Shown here one piece after another: positions 43,764-52,666 of a stretch of DNA of 64,000 nucleotides; the stretch's first letter is position 1; the number at the start of each line of letters is the position of its first letter. Both the position numbers and the translations under genes were made by a program. The notes under the pieces were generated by a model. That model did no database searches. It had not been told where the DNA came from and saw only the letters and a list, made by a program, of their open reading frames with translations. The DNA comes from Neobacillus sp. SuZ13 (lineage in GTDB: Bacteria > Bacillota > Bacilli > Bacillales > Cytobacillaceae): the NCBI RefSeq assembly GCF_030123365.1, contig NZ_CP126107.1, forward strand, positions 1,163,501 through 1,227,500. The letters run 5' to 3'.

Positions 43764-45140
43764 ATGTCGAAATTATGGGGCGGCCGTTTTACAAAAGAAA
43801 CTAATAAGCTGGTAGAGGAATTTACAGCTTCAATATCCTTTGATCAAAAGCTAGCTAAGGAGGATATCGCTGGGAGCCTCGCTCATGTGCAAATGCTGGG
43901 AGAGTGTGGCATCATTCCAATGGAGGATGCCGAGAAAATTAAGGATGGTCTTCTCTCCATAAAAAAGCTGGTTGATAATCATCAGGTCGAATTTTTAGTA
44001 GAAGACGAAGATATCCATATGAATATTGAAAAGCTATTAATTGAAAAGATCGGTCCTGTGGGTGGGAAACTTCATACAGGGCGCAGCCGTAATGACCAGG
44101 TGGCTACCGACATGCATCTGTATTTAAGAACAAAAACGACGGAACTTATTAAGTTAGTAGAAGATGTTCAACAAGCATTAATCCAACAGGCGAAAGAGAA
44201 TGTCCAAACATTAATTCCTGGATATACTCATCTGCAGCGTGCACAGCCTGTATCCTTCGCCCATCACTTAATGGCGTATTTTTGGATGTTTGAGCGTGAT
44301 AAAGAACGATTGATTGATAGTTTGAAGCGCATCAATTGGCTCCCGCTAGGTTCAGGGGCATTGGCAGGAACAACATTTCCTATTAACCGCGAACGTGTCG
44401 CTGAGTTGTTAGGATTTGAAACAGTTTATCCAAACAGTATGGATGCTGTTAGTGATCGCGACTTTATTCTTGAATTTCTATCAATCGGTTCGATTATCAT
44501 GACTCATATTTCCAGATTATCAGAAGAACTTGTCATTTGGTCAAGTCAGGAGTTTCAATTTGTTGAACTGGACGATTCGTTCTGCACAGGGTCAAGTATT
44601 ATGCCGCAGAAGAAAAATCCAGATGTACCAGAGCTTCTCCGTGGTAAAACAGGCAGGACCTATGGTAATTTAATCGGTTTGCTGACCGTTCTTAAAGGCT
44701 TACCTCTCGCTTATAACAAGGATTTACAGGAAGATAAAGAAGGTATGTTTGATACCGTTGAAACGCTTGAAGGTTCTTTAATGTTATTAGCACCGATGAT
44801 TGAAACCATGACCGTTAATAAGGATATTATGCGTAAGGCGATTAACAATGATTTTTCTAATGCTACTGATATTGCCGATTATTTGGTGAGAAAAGGTCTG
44901 CCTTTCCGTGATGCTCATGAGGTGATCGGAAAAATTGTTTTATATGCGATCCAGAATAACAAATTTTTGCTGGATTTGAGCTTCGATGAATATAAAGACT
45001 TTAGTCCATTATTTGAGGAAGATATTTATGTGGTATTAGCTCCAGAGCATGTAGTGGCAGTTCGAAATAGCTTTGGTGGAACATCACCTGAGCAAGTTGA
45101 GAAGCAAATCAAGCTTGCTGAGGGGAAACTGCAGCGATAA
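43764..45140 (+). CDS. argH: Argininosuccinate lyase
   Basis: Splits argininosuccinate into arginine and fumarate, completing the pathway. The 458-residue fumarase-superfamily enzyme has KLWGGRF at the start, [18 protein letters not shown], the catalytic His region [11 protein letters not shown] and the superfamily signature [12 protein letters not shown] with the catalytic Ser. The start ATG 43764 follows GGGAGGAAC. A terminator follows. Confidence 0.97.
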   Translation: MSKLWGGRFTKETNKLVEEFTASISFDQKLAKEDIAGSLAHVQMLGECGIIPMEDAEKIKDGLLSIKKLVDNHQVEFLVEDEDIHMNIEKLLIEKIGPVGGKLHTGRSRNDQVATDMHLYLRTKTTELIKLVEDVQQALIQQAKENVQTLIPGYTHLQRAQPVSFAHHLMAYFWMFERDKERLIDSLKRINWLPLGSGALAGTTFPINRERVAELLGFETVYPNSMDAVSDRDFILEFLSIGSIIMTHISRLSEELVIWSSQEFQFVELDDSFCTGSSIMPQKKNPDVPELLRGKTGRTYGNLIGLLTVLKGLPLAYNKDLQEDKEGMFDTVETLEGSLMLLAPMIETMTVNKDIMRKAINNDFSNATDIADYLVRKGLPFRDAHEVIGKIVLYAIQNNKFLLDLSFDEYKDFSPLFEEDIYVVLAPEHVVAVRNSFGGTSPEQVEKQIKLAEGKLQR

Positions 45141-45154
45141 AGATGAAATTCTAG

Positions 45155-45182
45155 AAGCCTGCCATTTGGCAGGCTTTTAGTT
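45155..45182 (+). terminator. Terminator after argH
   Basis: AAGCCTGCCA (45155-45164) pairs with TGGCAGGCTT (45167-45176), with a tight loop and TTTTAGTTT after it. Confidence 0.85.
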
Positions 45183-45259
45183 TGAATAAATTGTATTAAT
45201 AGCGAAAATATTAGATAATCTCTTTATGAGAAATTTTTACAATTGAGTGGAGGGAAATA

Positions 45260-46117
45260 ATGAAAATTCGTGTATCTGTCGTGCAATACCACCTACATAC
45301 GATTCAATCCTTTGAGGAATTTGCTTCACAGTGTGAACATTATATAAAAACTGCCGAGGAGTTTGGGGCGGAGTTTGTCCTTTTTCCAGAGTTCTTTACT
45401 ACCCAGCTATTATCGATTGGGAATGGACAAGGGCAAAGTCTAAGCATCAATGATTTGCCGAGATTTACTGAACAATATAAAGAACTATTTGCTAATTTTG
45501 CCAAAAATAAAAACATGCATATTATTGCAGGAACGCACGTGATTGAGAAGGATGGCAAGCTGTATAATACCGCTCATTTATTTTATCCAGATGGGAGGAT
45601 TGGTGAACAAGCCAAACTCCATATTACACCGACCGAAGTCAATGAATGGAATATGGCACCAGGGGACTCCTTTCAAATCTTTGAAACAGAAAAAGGAAAA
45701 ATCGCCCTCCTCACTTGTTATGATATTGAATTCCCAGAAATCGTGCGGATGGCAAAAGCCAAGGGTGCTGATGTCATTTTCTGTCCATCCTGTACAGATG
45801 ATCGGCATGGTTTTCACCGTGTTCGCTATACCAGCCATGCACGTGCAATTGAGAATCAAATATATGTGGTCTTAACAGGAACAGTTGGTTCCCTTCCGAC
45901 CGTTGACTTTATGCGCGCTAATTTTGGTCAAGCGGTAATCATTACTCCAAACGATATTCCATTTCCACCTAAAGGCATATTGGTTGAAGGTGAAATTAAT
46001 AATGACATGATTGTGACTGGCGACCTGGATTTAAATTTGTTATATGAAGTAAGAGAACGAGGATCGGTTACAACCTGGCGTGATCGCAGAACGGATTTAT
46101 ACACAGACTGGGAATAG
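45260..46117 (+). CDS. Nitrilase-superfamily carbon-nitrogen hydrolase
   Basis: 285 residues with the Glu-Lys-Cys triad visible: Glu-44 in VLFPEFF, Lys-119 in EQAKLHITP and Cys-153 in LLTCYDIEFPE. The sequence style (VVQYHLHTIQSFEEF, SCTDDRHGFHRVRY, DRRTDLYTDWE) matches the amidase half of the GNAT-nitrilase fusion YhcX of B. subtilis, but here it is a separate gene. It probably hydrolyses an amide; the substrate is unknown. It starts a three-gene unit with two acetyltransferase-like genes, the next beginning 22 bases downstream. Confidence 0.9.
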   Translation: MKIRVSVVQYHLHTIQSFEEFASQCEHYIKTAEEFGAEFVLFPEFFTTQLLSIGNGQGQSLSINDLPRFTEQYKELFANFAKNKNMHIIAGTHVIEKDGKLYNTAHLFYPDGRIGEQAKLHITPTEVNEWNMAPGDSFQIFETEKGKIALLTCYDIEFPEIVRMAKAKGADVIFCPSCTDDRHGFHRVRYTSHARAIENQIYVVLTGTVGSLPTVDFMRANFGQAVIITPNDIPFPPKGILVEGEINNDMIVTGDLDLNLLYEVRERGSVTTWRDRRTDLYTDWE

Positions 46118-46139
46118 TAAACAGAAGGGGTGGGTTAGT

Positions 46140-46802
46140 ATGTATCGAAGTGAATTTTACGTCTTTGACAAAGAACAGCCTGTTCCGGTTATCATTCGCA
46201 ATTATTCAAAACAGGATTTTGACGATCTTATCAAGATTCAATCCGAGTGCTTCCCACCTCCTTTTCCGTCAGAATTATGGTGGAATAACGAGCAATTATC
46301 CAATCATGTGGCCCTGTTTCCAGAAGGGGCATTATGTATTGAAGTTGATGGTGAATTAGCGGGTTCGTTAACAGGCTTGATTATCGACTTTGACCCAAGC
46401 AATAAAAACCATACGTGGGAAGAAATCACTGACCATGGATACATCCGAAACCATAATCCAAGGGGTAATACCTTGTACATCGTTGATATCAGTGTCCGCC
46501 CTAGGTACCGTAAACTAGGGTTAGGAAAATTGATGATGCATGCGATGTACCATGTAGTGATCGAGGAAGGTTTAGAACGATTACTAGGCGGCGGAAGAAT
46601 GCCAGGATATCATAAAACAGCCAATCACATGACACCAGAGGAATATTTAGCATCGACCATTAAAGGAAATATAAAGGATCCTGTTATTACTTTCTTACTG
46701 CGCTGTGGCCGTGTGCCAGTAGGAATTGTAGAAAACTATCTAGAGGATGAAGAATCCTGCAATTATGCGGCATTATTGGAATGGAAAAATCCTTTTAAAT
46801 AA
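46140..46802 (+). CDS. GNAT-family N-acetyltransferase (YhcX N-terminal type)
   Basis: About 220 residues from ATG 46140, with GAAGGGGTGG upstream. The central VDISVRPRYRKLGLGKLMMHAM contains the Arg-x-x-Gly-x-Gly acetyl-CoA-binding motif. The surrounding pattern (IQSECFPPPFPSELWW..., LLGGGRMPGYHK, a C-terminal CNYAALLEWKNPF) resembles the N-terminal half of YhcX-like fusions whose C-terminal half is the nitrilase encoded just upstream. The two proteins therefore probably act together, acetylating and deacylating related amines (inference). Confidence 0.85.
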   Translation: MYRSEFYVFDKEQPVPVIIRNYSKQDFDDLIKIQSECFPPPFPSELWWNNEQLSNHVALFPEGALCIEVDGELAGSLTGLIIDFDPSNKNHTWEEITDHGYIRNHNPRGNTLYIVDISVRPRYRKLGLGKLMMHAMYHVVIEEGLERLLGGGRMPGYHKTANHMTPEEYLASTIKGNIKDPVITFLLRCGRVPVGIVENYLEDEESCNYAALLEWKNPFK

Positions 46803-46819
46803 ACGGGAGGTAAATCTTA

Positions 46820-47491
46820 ATGGAATATATTAGAATCACCAGTATAGATGATCCAAATTTTAGAAAGCTTCATAACTTAATGGAAGAAATTTTCCCCCCT
46901 GAAGAAGTGCTAGAGTATGAGCTATGGAAAGAGCCATTAGAAGATCCGAGTATTCGCGTATTTGTGGCAGTCGACGGTGATAAAGTCTTAGGCGCAACTG
47001 AATACCGGTACTATCCTGATTGGAATATTGCCATGACAGATTTTACGATCATCAGTAAACCTGGCCACAGTCTTGGTCGATTTTTAGCTCAAAACCGATT
47101 AAAGGATTTACAACAATTAGCCAGCGAAAATAGAAAAGAGCTTTACGGAATGTTTGCAGAAATATACGATCCGTACAGGGTGGAACATCACGAATTTGGT
47201 GGAGTTAAGGTTATGGATCCTTTTGTGCGACGTGAAGTCCTTTCCCATCTGGGTTACAAGCGCATTGATATTTCCTATGTTCATCCTTCTTGGGAAAACA
47301 ATGGGGAAGCCGTAACAGGGCTTGATTTATGTTTCATGCCATTAAATGAGGATATTGTTTCACTCCCTGCCAGCCTTGTAAAGGATTTTCTAACAACCTA
47401 TTATTCCATTCTTTCAAATAAACCAGAGGAGTGGTTAGAAATGATAGACCGTTTGGGGGACAAAGAAGAGATATCCTTATTACCATTGTGA
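46820..47491 (+). CDS. GNAT-like protein, third gene of the amidase/acetyltransferase unit
   Basis: 223 residues from ATG 46820 with AACGGGAGG upstream, 17 bases after the previous gene. The fold looks like GNAT (VFVAVDGDKVLGATEYRYY strand-turn-strand, then a long middle helix FLAQNRLKDLQQLASENRKELYGMF). The acetyl-CoA loop is not canonical: only GHSLGRFL stands where R/QxxGxG is expected. The gene may be a divergent acyltransferase or a non-catalytic partner. I do not recognise a named family. Confidence 0.65.
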   Translation: MEYIRITSIDDPNFRKLHNLMEEIFPPEEVLEYELWKEPLEDPSIRVFVAVDGDKVLGATEYRYYPDWNIAMTDFTIISKPGHSLGRFLAQNRLKDLQQLASENRKELYGMFAEIYDPYRVEHHEFGGVKVMDPFVRREVLSHLGYKRIDISYVHPSWENNGEAVTGLDLCFMPLNEDIVSLPASLVKDFLTTYYSILSNKPEEWLEMIDRLGDKEEISLLPL

Positions 47492-47512
47492 AAAAAGAAA
47501 TTTCTAATAATA

Positions 47513-47541
47513 TTGACAATTACAACGGATTCAACTAGAAT
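47513..47541 (+). promoter_or_regulatory. Sigma-A promoter of the hom transcript
   Basis: TTGACA (47513-47518) and TAGAAT (47536-47541) are exactly 17 bases apart, about 40 bases before the SAM riboswitch. Confidence 0.82.
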
Positions 47542-47583
47542 TCTTTTTATAACTTGGAAATTTAATGAAACAAATACATAAAA

Positions 47584-47692
47584 CTCTTATCCAGAGCGGC
47601 GGAGGGACTAGGCCCGATGAAGCCCGGCAACCATCAAGTATTTCTTGAAAAGGTGCTAATTCCTGCAGGTGATTTAACCTGACAGATAAGAG
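47584..47692 (+). promoter_or_regulatory. SAM-I (S-box) riboswitch controlling homoserine dehydrogenase
   Basis: The P1 arms CTCTTATC (47584-47591) and GATAAGAG (47685-47692) enclose the S-box core: AGAGCGGCGGAGGGACTAGGCCC, then GATGAAGCCCGGCAACC, and the CCTGCAGG...ACCTGACAGATAAGAG end. SAM binding stabilises P1 and permits the terminator that follows, lowering hom expression when methionine/SAM is plentiful. The 3' P1 arm can instead base-pair with downstream sequence to form an antiterminator. Confidence 0.95.
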
Positions 47693-47701
47693 GAGGAATC
47701 T

Positions 47702-47729
47702 AACCCTCTTCTTATGAAGAGGGTTTTTT
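47702..47729 (+). terminator. Riboswitch-controlled terminator
   Basis: AACCCTCTTC (47702-47711) pairs with GAAGAGGGTT (47716-47725), followed by TTTT. It is the expression platform of the SAM riboswitch. Confidence 0.92.
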
Positions 47730-47771
47730 ACTATTTGGTCGTAAATTATTTAATTGAAGGGTGGATTTAAC

Positions 47772-49010
47772 ATGTCTGTTATTAAAGTGGCAATTCTGGG
47801 TTTTGGAACAGTAGGGGAAGGTGTTTATAGAACGATACAATCTCATGCTCAAGAACTTGAGGGTGTATTAGGAAAAAGGGTCGAAGTTGCAGCCGTACTA
47901 ATTAGAAATAAGCATAAAAAGAGAAATATTAATGAAGATGTATTAGTCACTGCAGATTTTAATGAAATTTTAAGTCTTCCTCAACTTGATGTGATTGTCG
48001 AAGCAATCGTCAATAAAGAACCCACCTTTACATTTTTAAAACAAGCAATTCAAAGAGGATGCCACATAATCACAGCTAATAAAGAAATGTTTGCACACCA
48101 CGGGAATGAGCTGCTCGAGTTAGCAAAGCATCATAATGTTTCAGTAGGTTACGAAGCGACAGTTGCGGGTGGTATACCTGTTATTCAAACCTTAAGGCAG
48201 TTATTAAATGTAAACCGTGTTCATCACGTGCAAGGAATACTGAATGGAACATCGAATTTCATCTTAACGGAAATGCGTGAGAAGAAGCAGTCCTTTGTTG
48301 ACGCCTTAAGTCTAGCACAAGCAAAGGGGTTTGCTGAAGCAGATCCAACCAATGATGTGGAGGGCTTTGATGCTTTTTATAAAACAATGATTCTTAGCAG
48401 AATTGCATTTGGTGAGGAACCAAATTGGGAGGATGTTGAAAGGGAAGGGATTACCTCAATTACAAGTGAGTTAATCGAGGCAGCTGAAAGACTTGGTCTT
48501 AGGTTTAAACATATTGCAAGTATAAGTAAGAAAGGTGATCAAATTAAGGCGTCTGTTAGACCAGTCCTTGTTGGGAAGTCTCATCCTTTTTATTCTATTG
48601 AAGGGGTAGAAAATGCCGTAAATGTTTACACAGATCTTGTTGGCAGTATTACATTACAAGGACCAGGTGCTGGCATGTTTCCAACGGCAAGTGCAGCAAT
48701 CGAAGATTTAGTCTATGTCTGTCAAAATAAGCTGACAAAAAAGTATTTCACAAAGACCCCAGCAATTCATTTAAGAGATAAAAAAGAGCATGAAGACGAA
48801 TTATGGATAATTCAAGGTCTAACAAAAGATTATAACAACCCACTGATCACATGGATTACTCAATCTAGTGCGGAGACAGCAATTATCCGGACAAATACGG
48901 AGTTAATTAAACAGTTAATTAGTGAACAGAACATAAAGTGTTGCTTTCAAATTTTAGGGGAGTTTGAAATAGAAAGCAATGATAAAGAAGTAACATTAGC
49001 CGCCATATAG
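47772..49010 (+). CDS. hom: Homoserine dehydrogenase
   Basis: Reduces aspartate semialdehyde to homoserine, the branch point to methionine and threonine. About 412 residues. N-terminal ILGFGTVGEGVY is the NAD(P)-binding motif, TANKEMFAHHG and GYEATVAGGIPVIQTLR form the central region, and AKGFAEADPTNDVEGFDA holds the conserved Asp/Lys active-site segment. A short C-terminal extension includes an ACT-like region. The ATG at 47772 is used, with GAAGGGTGG before it. SAM-riboswitch control ties this copy to methionine synthesis. Confidence 0.95.
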   Translation: MSVIKVAILGFGTVGEGVYRTIQSHAQELEGVLGKRVEVAAVLIRNKHKKRNINEDVLVTADFNEILSLPQLDVIVEAIVNKEPTFTFLKQAIQRGCHIITANKEMFAHHGNELLELAKHHNVSVGYEATVAGGIPVIQTLRQLLNVNRVHHVQGILNGTSNFILTEMREKKQSFVDALSLAQAKGFAEADPTNDVEGFDAFYKTMILSRIAFGEEPNWEDVEREGITSITSELIEAAERLGLRFKHIASISKKGDQIKASVRPVLVGKSHPFYSIEGVENAVNVYTDLVGSITLQGPGAGMFPTASAAIEDLVYVCQNKLTKKYFTKTPAIHLRDKKEHEDELWIIQGLTKDYNNPLITWITQSSAETAIIRTNTELIKQLISEQNIKCCFQILGEFEIESNDKEVTLAAI

Positions 49011-49039
49011 GTTAAAAGAAATCATAGCAATTATTTCGT

Positions 49040-49072
49040 AAAAAAGAGCGCATGAGCTCTTTTTTTTTTTGA
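49040..49072 (+). terminator. Terminator after hom
   Basis: AAAAAAGAGC and GCTCTTTTTTTTTT form a hairpin around GCATGA with a long T-run. Confidence 0.88.
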
Positions 49073-49235
49073 ACTTCTATGCTCCTAATTGAAGGGAATC
49101 AACAAATAGCTAAAAAAATAAACAAAAGCAACCTATAAATGGGGATAAGTTTAGTCAAAATCAAATGGTATTCATATTGTGTAAAAGCAAACCAAATGGA
49201 CTAGTTAATCATAAAGTAAATTGAAGAGGTGCGTC

Positions 49236-51083
49236 ATGTTATGGAATAGCTTATATGGACGTTTATTAACGGATCTGAAAAATACATTTACCTATGAGTT
49301 TTGGGTATTACCTGAAAATGTTCATCATATCGATAAACAATCTCGGGATAAGCCAGTTGATGGAACTGGAACGAATTTTATGATTGGTCCTGGACAGGGG
49401 ATGTCCAATAATGATGCTGGGGTTAGTGTTTCAGTTGGACTAAATGGAATAACGGTTTATGAACATACTAACGAGAATATATATGCGGTGTTAGTCTATG
49501 AAGCCAGCATTAATGATCTCATTCACATTGCTGTTGTCTATAATGAAAGAGAGCCGCAGCTATTCATTAATGGGAAGTTTGTAAAAAAAGGGGATAGAAG
49601 CTCTAAAAACTATGTCTATCCATCTGGGATGATTGGCGGGCAGCCAGGTCTATTCTTTAATGGTAATATTAACGAAATTAGACTTTGGGATCATTGCCGC
49701 ACAGAAAAAAATCTTAATAATTTTTTGAATAAAAAGCTTACTGGAAACGAGAAAGGGTTATACGGTCTTTGGCCAACTCCGACGGTAAATGAACAAGAAT
49801 CACAGAAGGTAAATGCAAAAACTAAAAAGTCCCCGAATAACAAGGACACAAGCTCCAACGAGAAACTAACTACAGAAACCCTAGTAAATAATAGCCAAGA
49901 TATTGAAGTCAGTATTATTATTCCTTCCCTAAATAAATATCCACTAAATCTCCTGACTCTTTTCTCACTTGAATATCAAACATTCAATCCTTCAAAAATG
50001 GAAGTTATCTTTATAGATGATGCTTCAACTGACCTAACGGAAGAAAAGATAAAAGGTTATAAGCCTCCCTATCATTTCAAATATATACGTAATATAAAGA
50101 ACCTAGGAAGAGCGAAGGTTCGAAATTTAGGCATTCGTGCAGCAAGAGGGAGCACTCTTATTTTTCTTGATGCAGAAATGATAACAGAACCTGATTTTGT
50201 TGAAAAACATCATAAATTCCACCAATCAAAAAATAAGCATATTTTATCAGGAGTAATGCATTCAAAAGTCATATATTCATGTATCTTCCCGGAATTTACT
50301 CAGGAGGAAATAAACAATATCGAAACTTTAGCCAAAAATAATCAGTTGCTTTATTCTAGGTACAAAAACTTTAAAAATCCATCTAAACAACCGTACCCGT
50401 TGTTGAAAAAAAGCGATATTGCAAGAAAAGCTTTCAAGGATATAGGAGTTGTAACATACCCATGGTTCCAATCGATAACCGACAATTTTGCTGCTGACTT
50501 AGAAGGGTTTTCCTTTCCATGGATGGCATTTCTTACAGGGAATGTTTCCATTCAAAAAGAGTTTATTACTCAGGCAGGATTGTTCGATGAAGACTTTGTC
50601 CAGTACGGTTACGAAGATTGGGAACTAGGATATCGTTTATATAAAATGGGTGCCACATATATAGCTAGAAATGATTTGATCACATATCATCAAGAACACC
50701 CTATAGGCGAAAGCAAATGGAAAGAGGCAATTAACAACCTTGGACTGTTTATTTTAAAGCATCATGACATCGATGTTCTTGTTCTTGGATTAGAGATTTC
50801 AGGTCTTGCAGATTTATTAACAATGAGTAAGCTATTAAGTGAATATAAATTACTCATTCAATCTTATCCAAAGCAATTTCAAAAATTCCAAAAAAAATTC
50901 ATGCACATTCTTGAAACAATTGTCCTTTTACTTCAAATCGACATCCGTCACATAAATATCTTAGGAGCTGCAGGCTTTGGCTCTGACGAAATAAATGAGC
51001 TGCAAGAAGAAATTAATTCTATTAAAACTCTTAAAAAGTTTACTAATTTAACCAACCTTTTAGATAAGGTCATGAACTCATAA
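49236..51083 (+). CDS. LamG (concanavalin-like) domain fused to a GT2 glycosyltransferase
   Basis: 615 residues from ATG 49236, with GAAGAGGTG upstream. Residues about 1-185 form a LamG/pentraxin-like jelly-roll (FTYEFWVLPEN, IAVVYNEREPQLFINGKFV, GNINEIRLWDHCRTEKNL). A Lys/Asn/Ser-rich linker follows, then a family 2 glycosyltransferase core (EVSIIIPSLNKYPLNLL, EVIFIDDASTDLTEEKI, NLGRAKVRNLGIRAARGSTLIFLDAEM, FLTGNVSIQ, YGYEDWELGYRLYKMG). No signal peptide or membrane segment is visible, so it works in the cytoplasm. The lectin-like part may bind the acceptor glycan (inference). A second glycosyltransferase follows. Confidence 0.85.
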   Translation: MLWNSLYGRLLTDLKNTFTYEFWVLPENVHHIDKQSRDKPVDGTGTNFMIGPGQGMSNNDAGVSVSVGLNGITVYEHTNENIYAVLVYEASINDLIHIAVVYNEREPQLFINGKFVKKGDRSSKNYVYPSGMIGGQPGLFFNGNINEIRLWDHCRTEKNLNNFLNKKLTGNEKGLYGLWPTPTVNEQESQKVNAKTKKSPNNKDTSSNEKLTTETLVNNSQDIEVSIIIPSLNKYPLNLLTLFSLEYQTFNPSKMEVIFIDDASTDLTEEKIKGYKPPYHFKYIRNIKNLGRAKVRNLGIRAARGSTLIFLDAEMITEPDFVEKHHKFHQSKNKHILSGVMHSKVIYSCIFPEFTQEEINNIETLAKNNQLLYSRYKNFKNPSKQPYPLLKKSDIARKAFKDIGVVTYPWFQSITDNFAADLEGFSFPWMAFLTGNVSIQKEFITQAGLFDEDFVQYGYEDWELGYRLYKMGATYIARNDLITYHQEHPIGESKWKEAINNLGLFILKHHDIDVLVLGLEISGLADLLTMSKLLSEYKLLIQSYPKQFQKFQKKFMHILETIVLLLQIDIRHINILGAAGFGSDEINELQEEINSIKTLKKFTNLTNLLDKVMNS

Positions 51084-51112
51084 ATAATTCTCAAAGTTAA
51101 AGGAGTGAGAGA

Positions 51113-51811
51113 GTGGTTTCCATTATTACTTGTACAATAAGAGAAGAGAACATCAATAATGTTTTTAATAATTATAAACAGCAATCCTGGAAGAATAAAG
51201 AGTTGATCATTATCCTAAATAAGGATTCTATGAATATGGATAGATGGATTACTAAGGCTAGGGAATATCGTAATGTCCAGATTTATCAACTACATGAAAA
51301 AGCAACATTAGGTGACTGCTTAAATTTTGGGATTATGAAATCCAATTATGATATTATTGCAAAATTTGATGACGATGACTATTATGGGCCTGACTACATT
51401 AAAAGTTCCATGGCTGCTTTTGAAAATAAAGATATTTCTATTATCGGAAAAAACTCTTTATATATCTATTTTAAAAATAAAAAAGCGCTGATCCATGTGC
51501 CAGGTAATGAGAATTCAATCTCAGAGACTGTTGCTGGAGCAACATTAATGTTTAGAAAAGATGTCTTTCAACAGGTTCCATTTGAAAAGGTAAATCGAGC
51601 TGAGGATTTCTTCTTCATTGAACAATGTAAAGAGAAGGGATTTAAGGTTTATTCAACTGACCGTTCTCATTTTGCGGTTATCAGAAATGATGCTGAAAAA
51701 CATACGTGGAAGATTTCCGATAAGGATTTAATGGAATGGGGAGAAATAATCGCCTTTACAGATGATTTCCAAACATTAGTGTCAAAGGAGAACCTGTTCT
51801 TTCATCCTTAA
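51113..51811 (+). CDS. Glycosyltransferase family 2
   Basis: 232 residues starting at GTG 51113 with AAAGGAG 8 bases before. The GT-A core is visible: MVSIITCTIREENINNVFNNY, ELIIILNKDSMN, then IIAKFDDDDYYGPDYI (the metal-binding acidic cluster) and VAGATLMFRKDVFQQVPFEKVNRAEDFFF. The acidic-cluster style resembles glycosyltransferases of spore-surface or repeating-unit glycans in Bacillaceae, but I cannot name a substrate. It lies 29 bases after the LamG-GT2 gene and probably works with it on one glycan. Confidence 0.85.
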   Translation: MVSIITCTIREENINNVFNNYKQQSWKNKELIIILNKDSMNMDRWITKAREYRNVQIYQLHEKATLGDCLNFGIMKSNYDIIAKFDDDDYYGPDYIKSSMAAFENKDISIIGKNSLYIYFKNKKALIHVPGNENSISETVAGATLMFRKDVFQQVPFEKVNRAEDFFFIEQCKEKGFKVYSTDRSHFAVIRNDAEKHTWKISDKDLMEWGEIIAFTDDFQTLVSKENLFFHP

Positions 51812-51901
51812 AGATATACTCATTTTCACTTTGGTTAGATTCTTTTGGCTTTAACATTGAATTCTTATTATTTATTGAGTTGCAGATCTTTATTAATACA
51901 G

Positions 51902-52035
51902 CTGTTGATTGGAGCGGAAGGTGCGAAGACTCCTGCGGGAGTACGGGGCAGGGGAGACCCCGCAGGAGCGCAGCGACGAGGAGGCTCGCCGGCACGCCCG
52001 CGGAAAGCGAAGCACCTGGAGCGCAAATCAACAGA
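51902..52035. repeat. GC-rich imperfect-palindrome repeat (about 135 bases)
   Basis: The block starts TGTTGATTGGAGCGGAAGGTGC and ends GCACCTGGAGCGCAAATCAACA, which are imperfect inverted repeats. The interior has smaller hairpins (CTCCTGCGGGAG; GGGGAGACCCC). I recall this sequence type as widely scattered in Bacillus genomes. It has much higher G+C than its surroundings and no credible protein. Confidence 0.88.
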
Positions 52036-52055
52036 CTTATCACAAAGCTTGAATC

Positions 52056-52089
52056 AAAAAAGAAGCAGGATGCCCTGCTTCTTTTTTTG
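52056..52089. terminator. Bidirectional terminator between the glycosyltransferase and yfhD
   Basis: AGAAGCAGG (52061-52069) pairs with CCTGCTTCT (52073-52081), flanked by A-run and T-run. Confidence 0.9.
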
Positions 52090-52107
52090 ATTCATCTACA
52101 TAAAGAT

Positions 52108-52296
52108 TTATTTATTTCTTTTTGATTGTACACGCTGATTCGCAGCATTAGCACGTGCAAGTGCTTCAAGGTCTGCATGGTCTGCAAATTCTGCAGAATA
52201 TTCTACGTCATTTCCATCTGTTATTTTTAGGTTCTTAGGTGTTTGTGGAAGTGAACTTTTGTTACTATTTCCAGTTCCGTTATGCATACGACCCAT
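52108..52296 (-). CDS. yfhD: YfhD-family small protein
   Basis: 62 residues, starting at ATG 52296 with GAAAGGGG before it. The sequence GRMHNGTGNS...LPQTPKNLKITDGNDVEYS and ADHADLEALARANAANQR fits the YfhD family of Bacillaceae. The function is unknown; it is very hydrophilic and probably unstructured. It is the first gene of a block collinear with B. subtilis yfhD-ygaE and is followed upstream by yfhE in the same direction. Confidence 0.85.
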   Translation of the reverse strand: MGRMHNGTGNSNKSSLPQTPKNLKITDGNDVEYSAEFADHADLEALARANAANQRVQSKRNK

Positions 52297-52412
52297 TACT
52301 AAAAACCCCTTTCATAGTTAACATCCAAGAAGCAAAAATGCTCCCTTTACTATGATGTACAACTTATGAGGGAACCATGAATGGAAAATACTTCAGCAGA
52401 ACCTTTCGATAA

Positions 52413-52547
52413 CTATAGTCTCGTTTTCTTGTCGTGAAACCCGCCAGCACGGTCTGCCATTTTAAATTCTCTTTGATAAGATACCTCTTGCATACTCGTT
52501 AGAGAGTATTTTCCACGATCCTTATCCTTTTTCTTTTTTTCCGCCAT
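52413..52547 (-). CDS. yfhE: YfhE-family small protein
   Basis: 44 residues: Lys-rich start AEKKKKDKDRGKYSLTSMQ, then EVSYQREFKMADRAGGFHD, close to B. subtilis YfhE. The stop codon is TAG at 52415-52413. The ATG at 52547 is preferred, since an AAAGGA site lies 9 bases upstream; an ATG at 52556 is too close to it. The function is unknown. Its position next to yfhD supports the assignment. Confidence 0.85.
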   Translation of the reverse strand: MAEKKKKDKDRGKYSLTSMQEVSYQREFKMADRAGGFHDKKTRL

Positions 52548-52666
52548 TTTGCTCATTCCTTTCAACAGTTTTTTTAGTTAATCGTCATCAAGCTATGTGG
52601 TAAAAAATAGAAGCACTTATGTACTTATTTCCATTTTTACCTTTTAGGAAAGGAATGATACGGTTT

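Noticed and set aside
51845..52125. Two overlapping open frames (about 81 residues each) in the 51.9-kb repeat
   Set aside because: They arise from a GC-rich palindromic repeat, lack ribosome sites and have unnatural Arg/Gly/Ala-rich composition.
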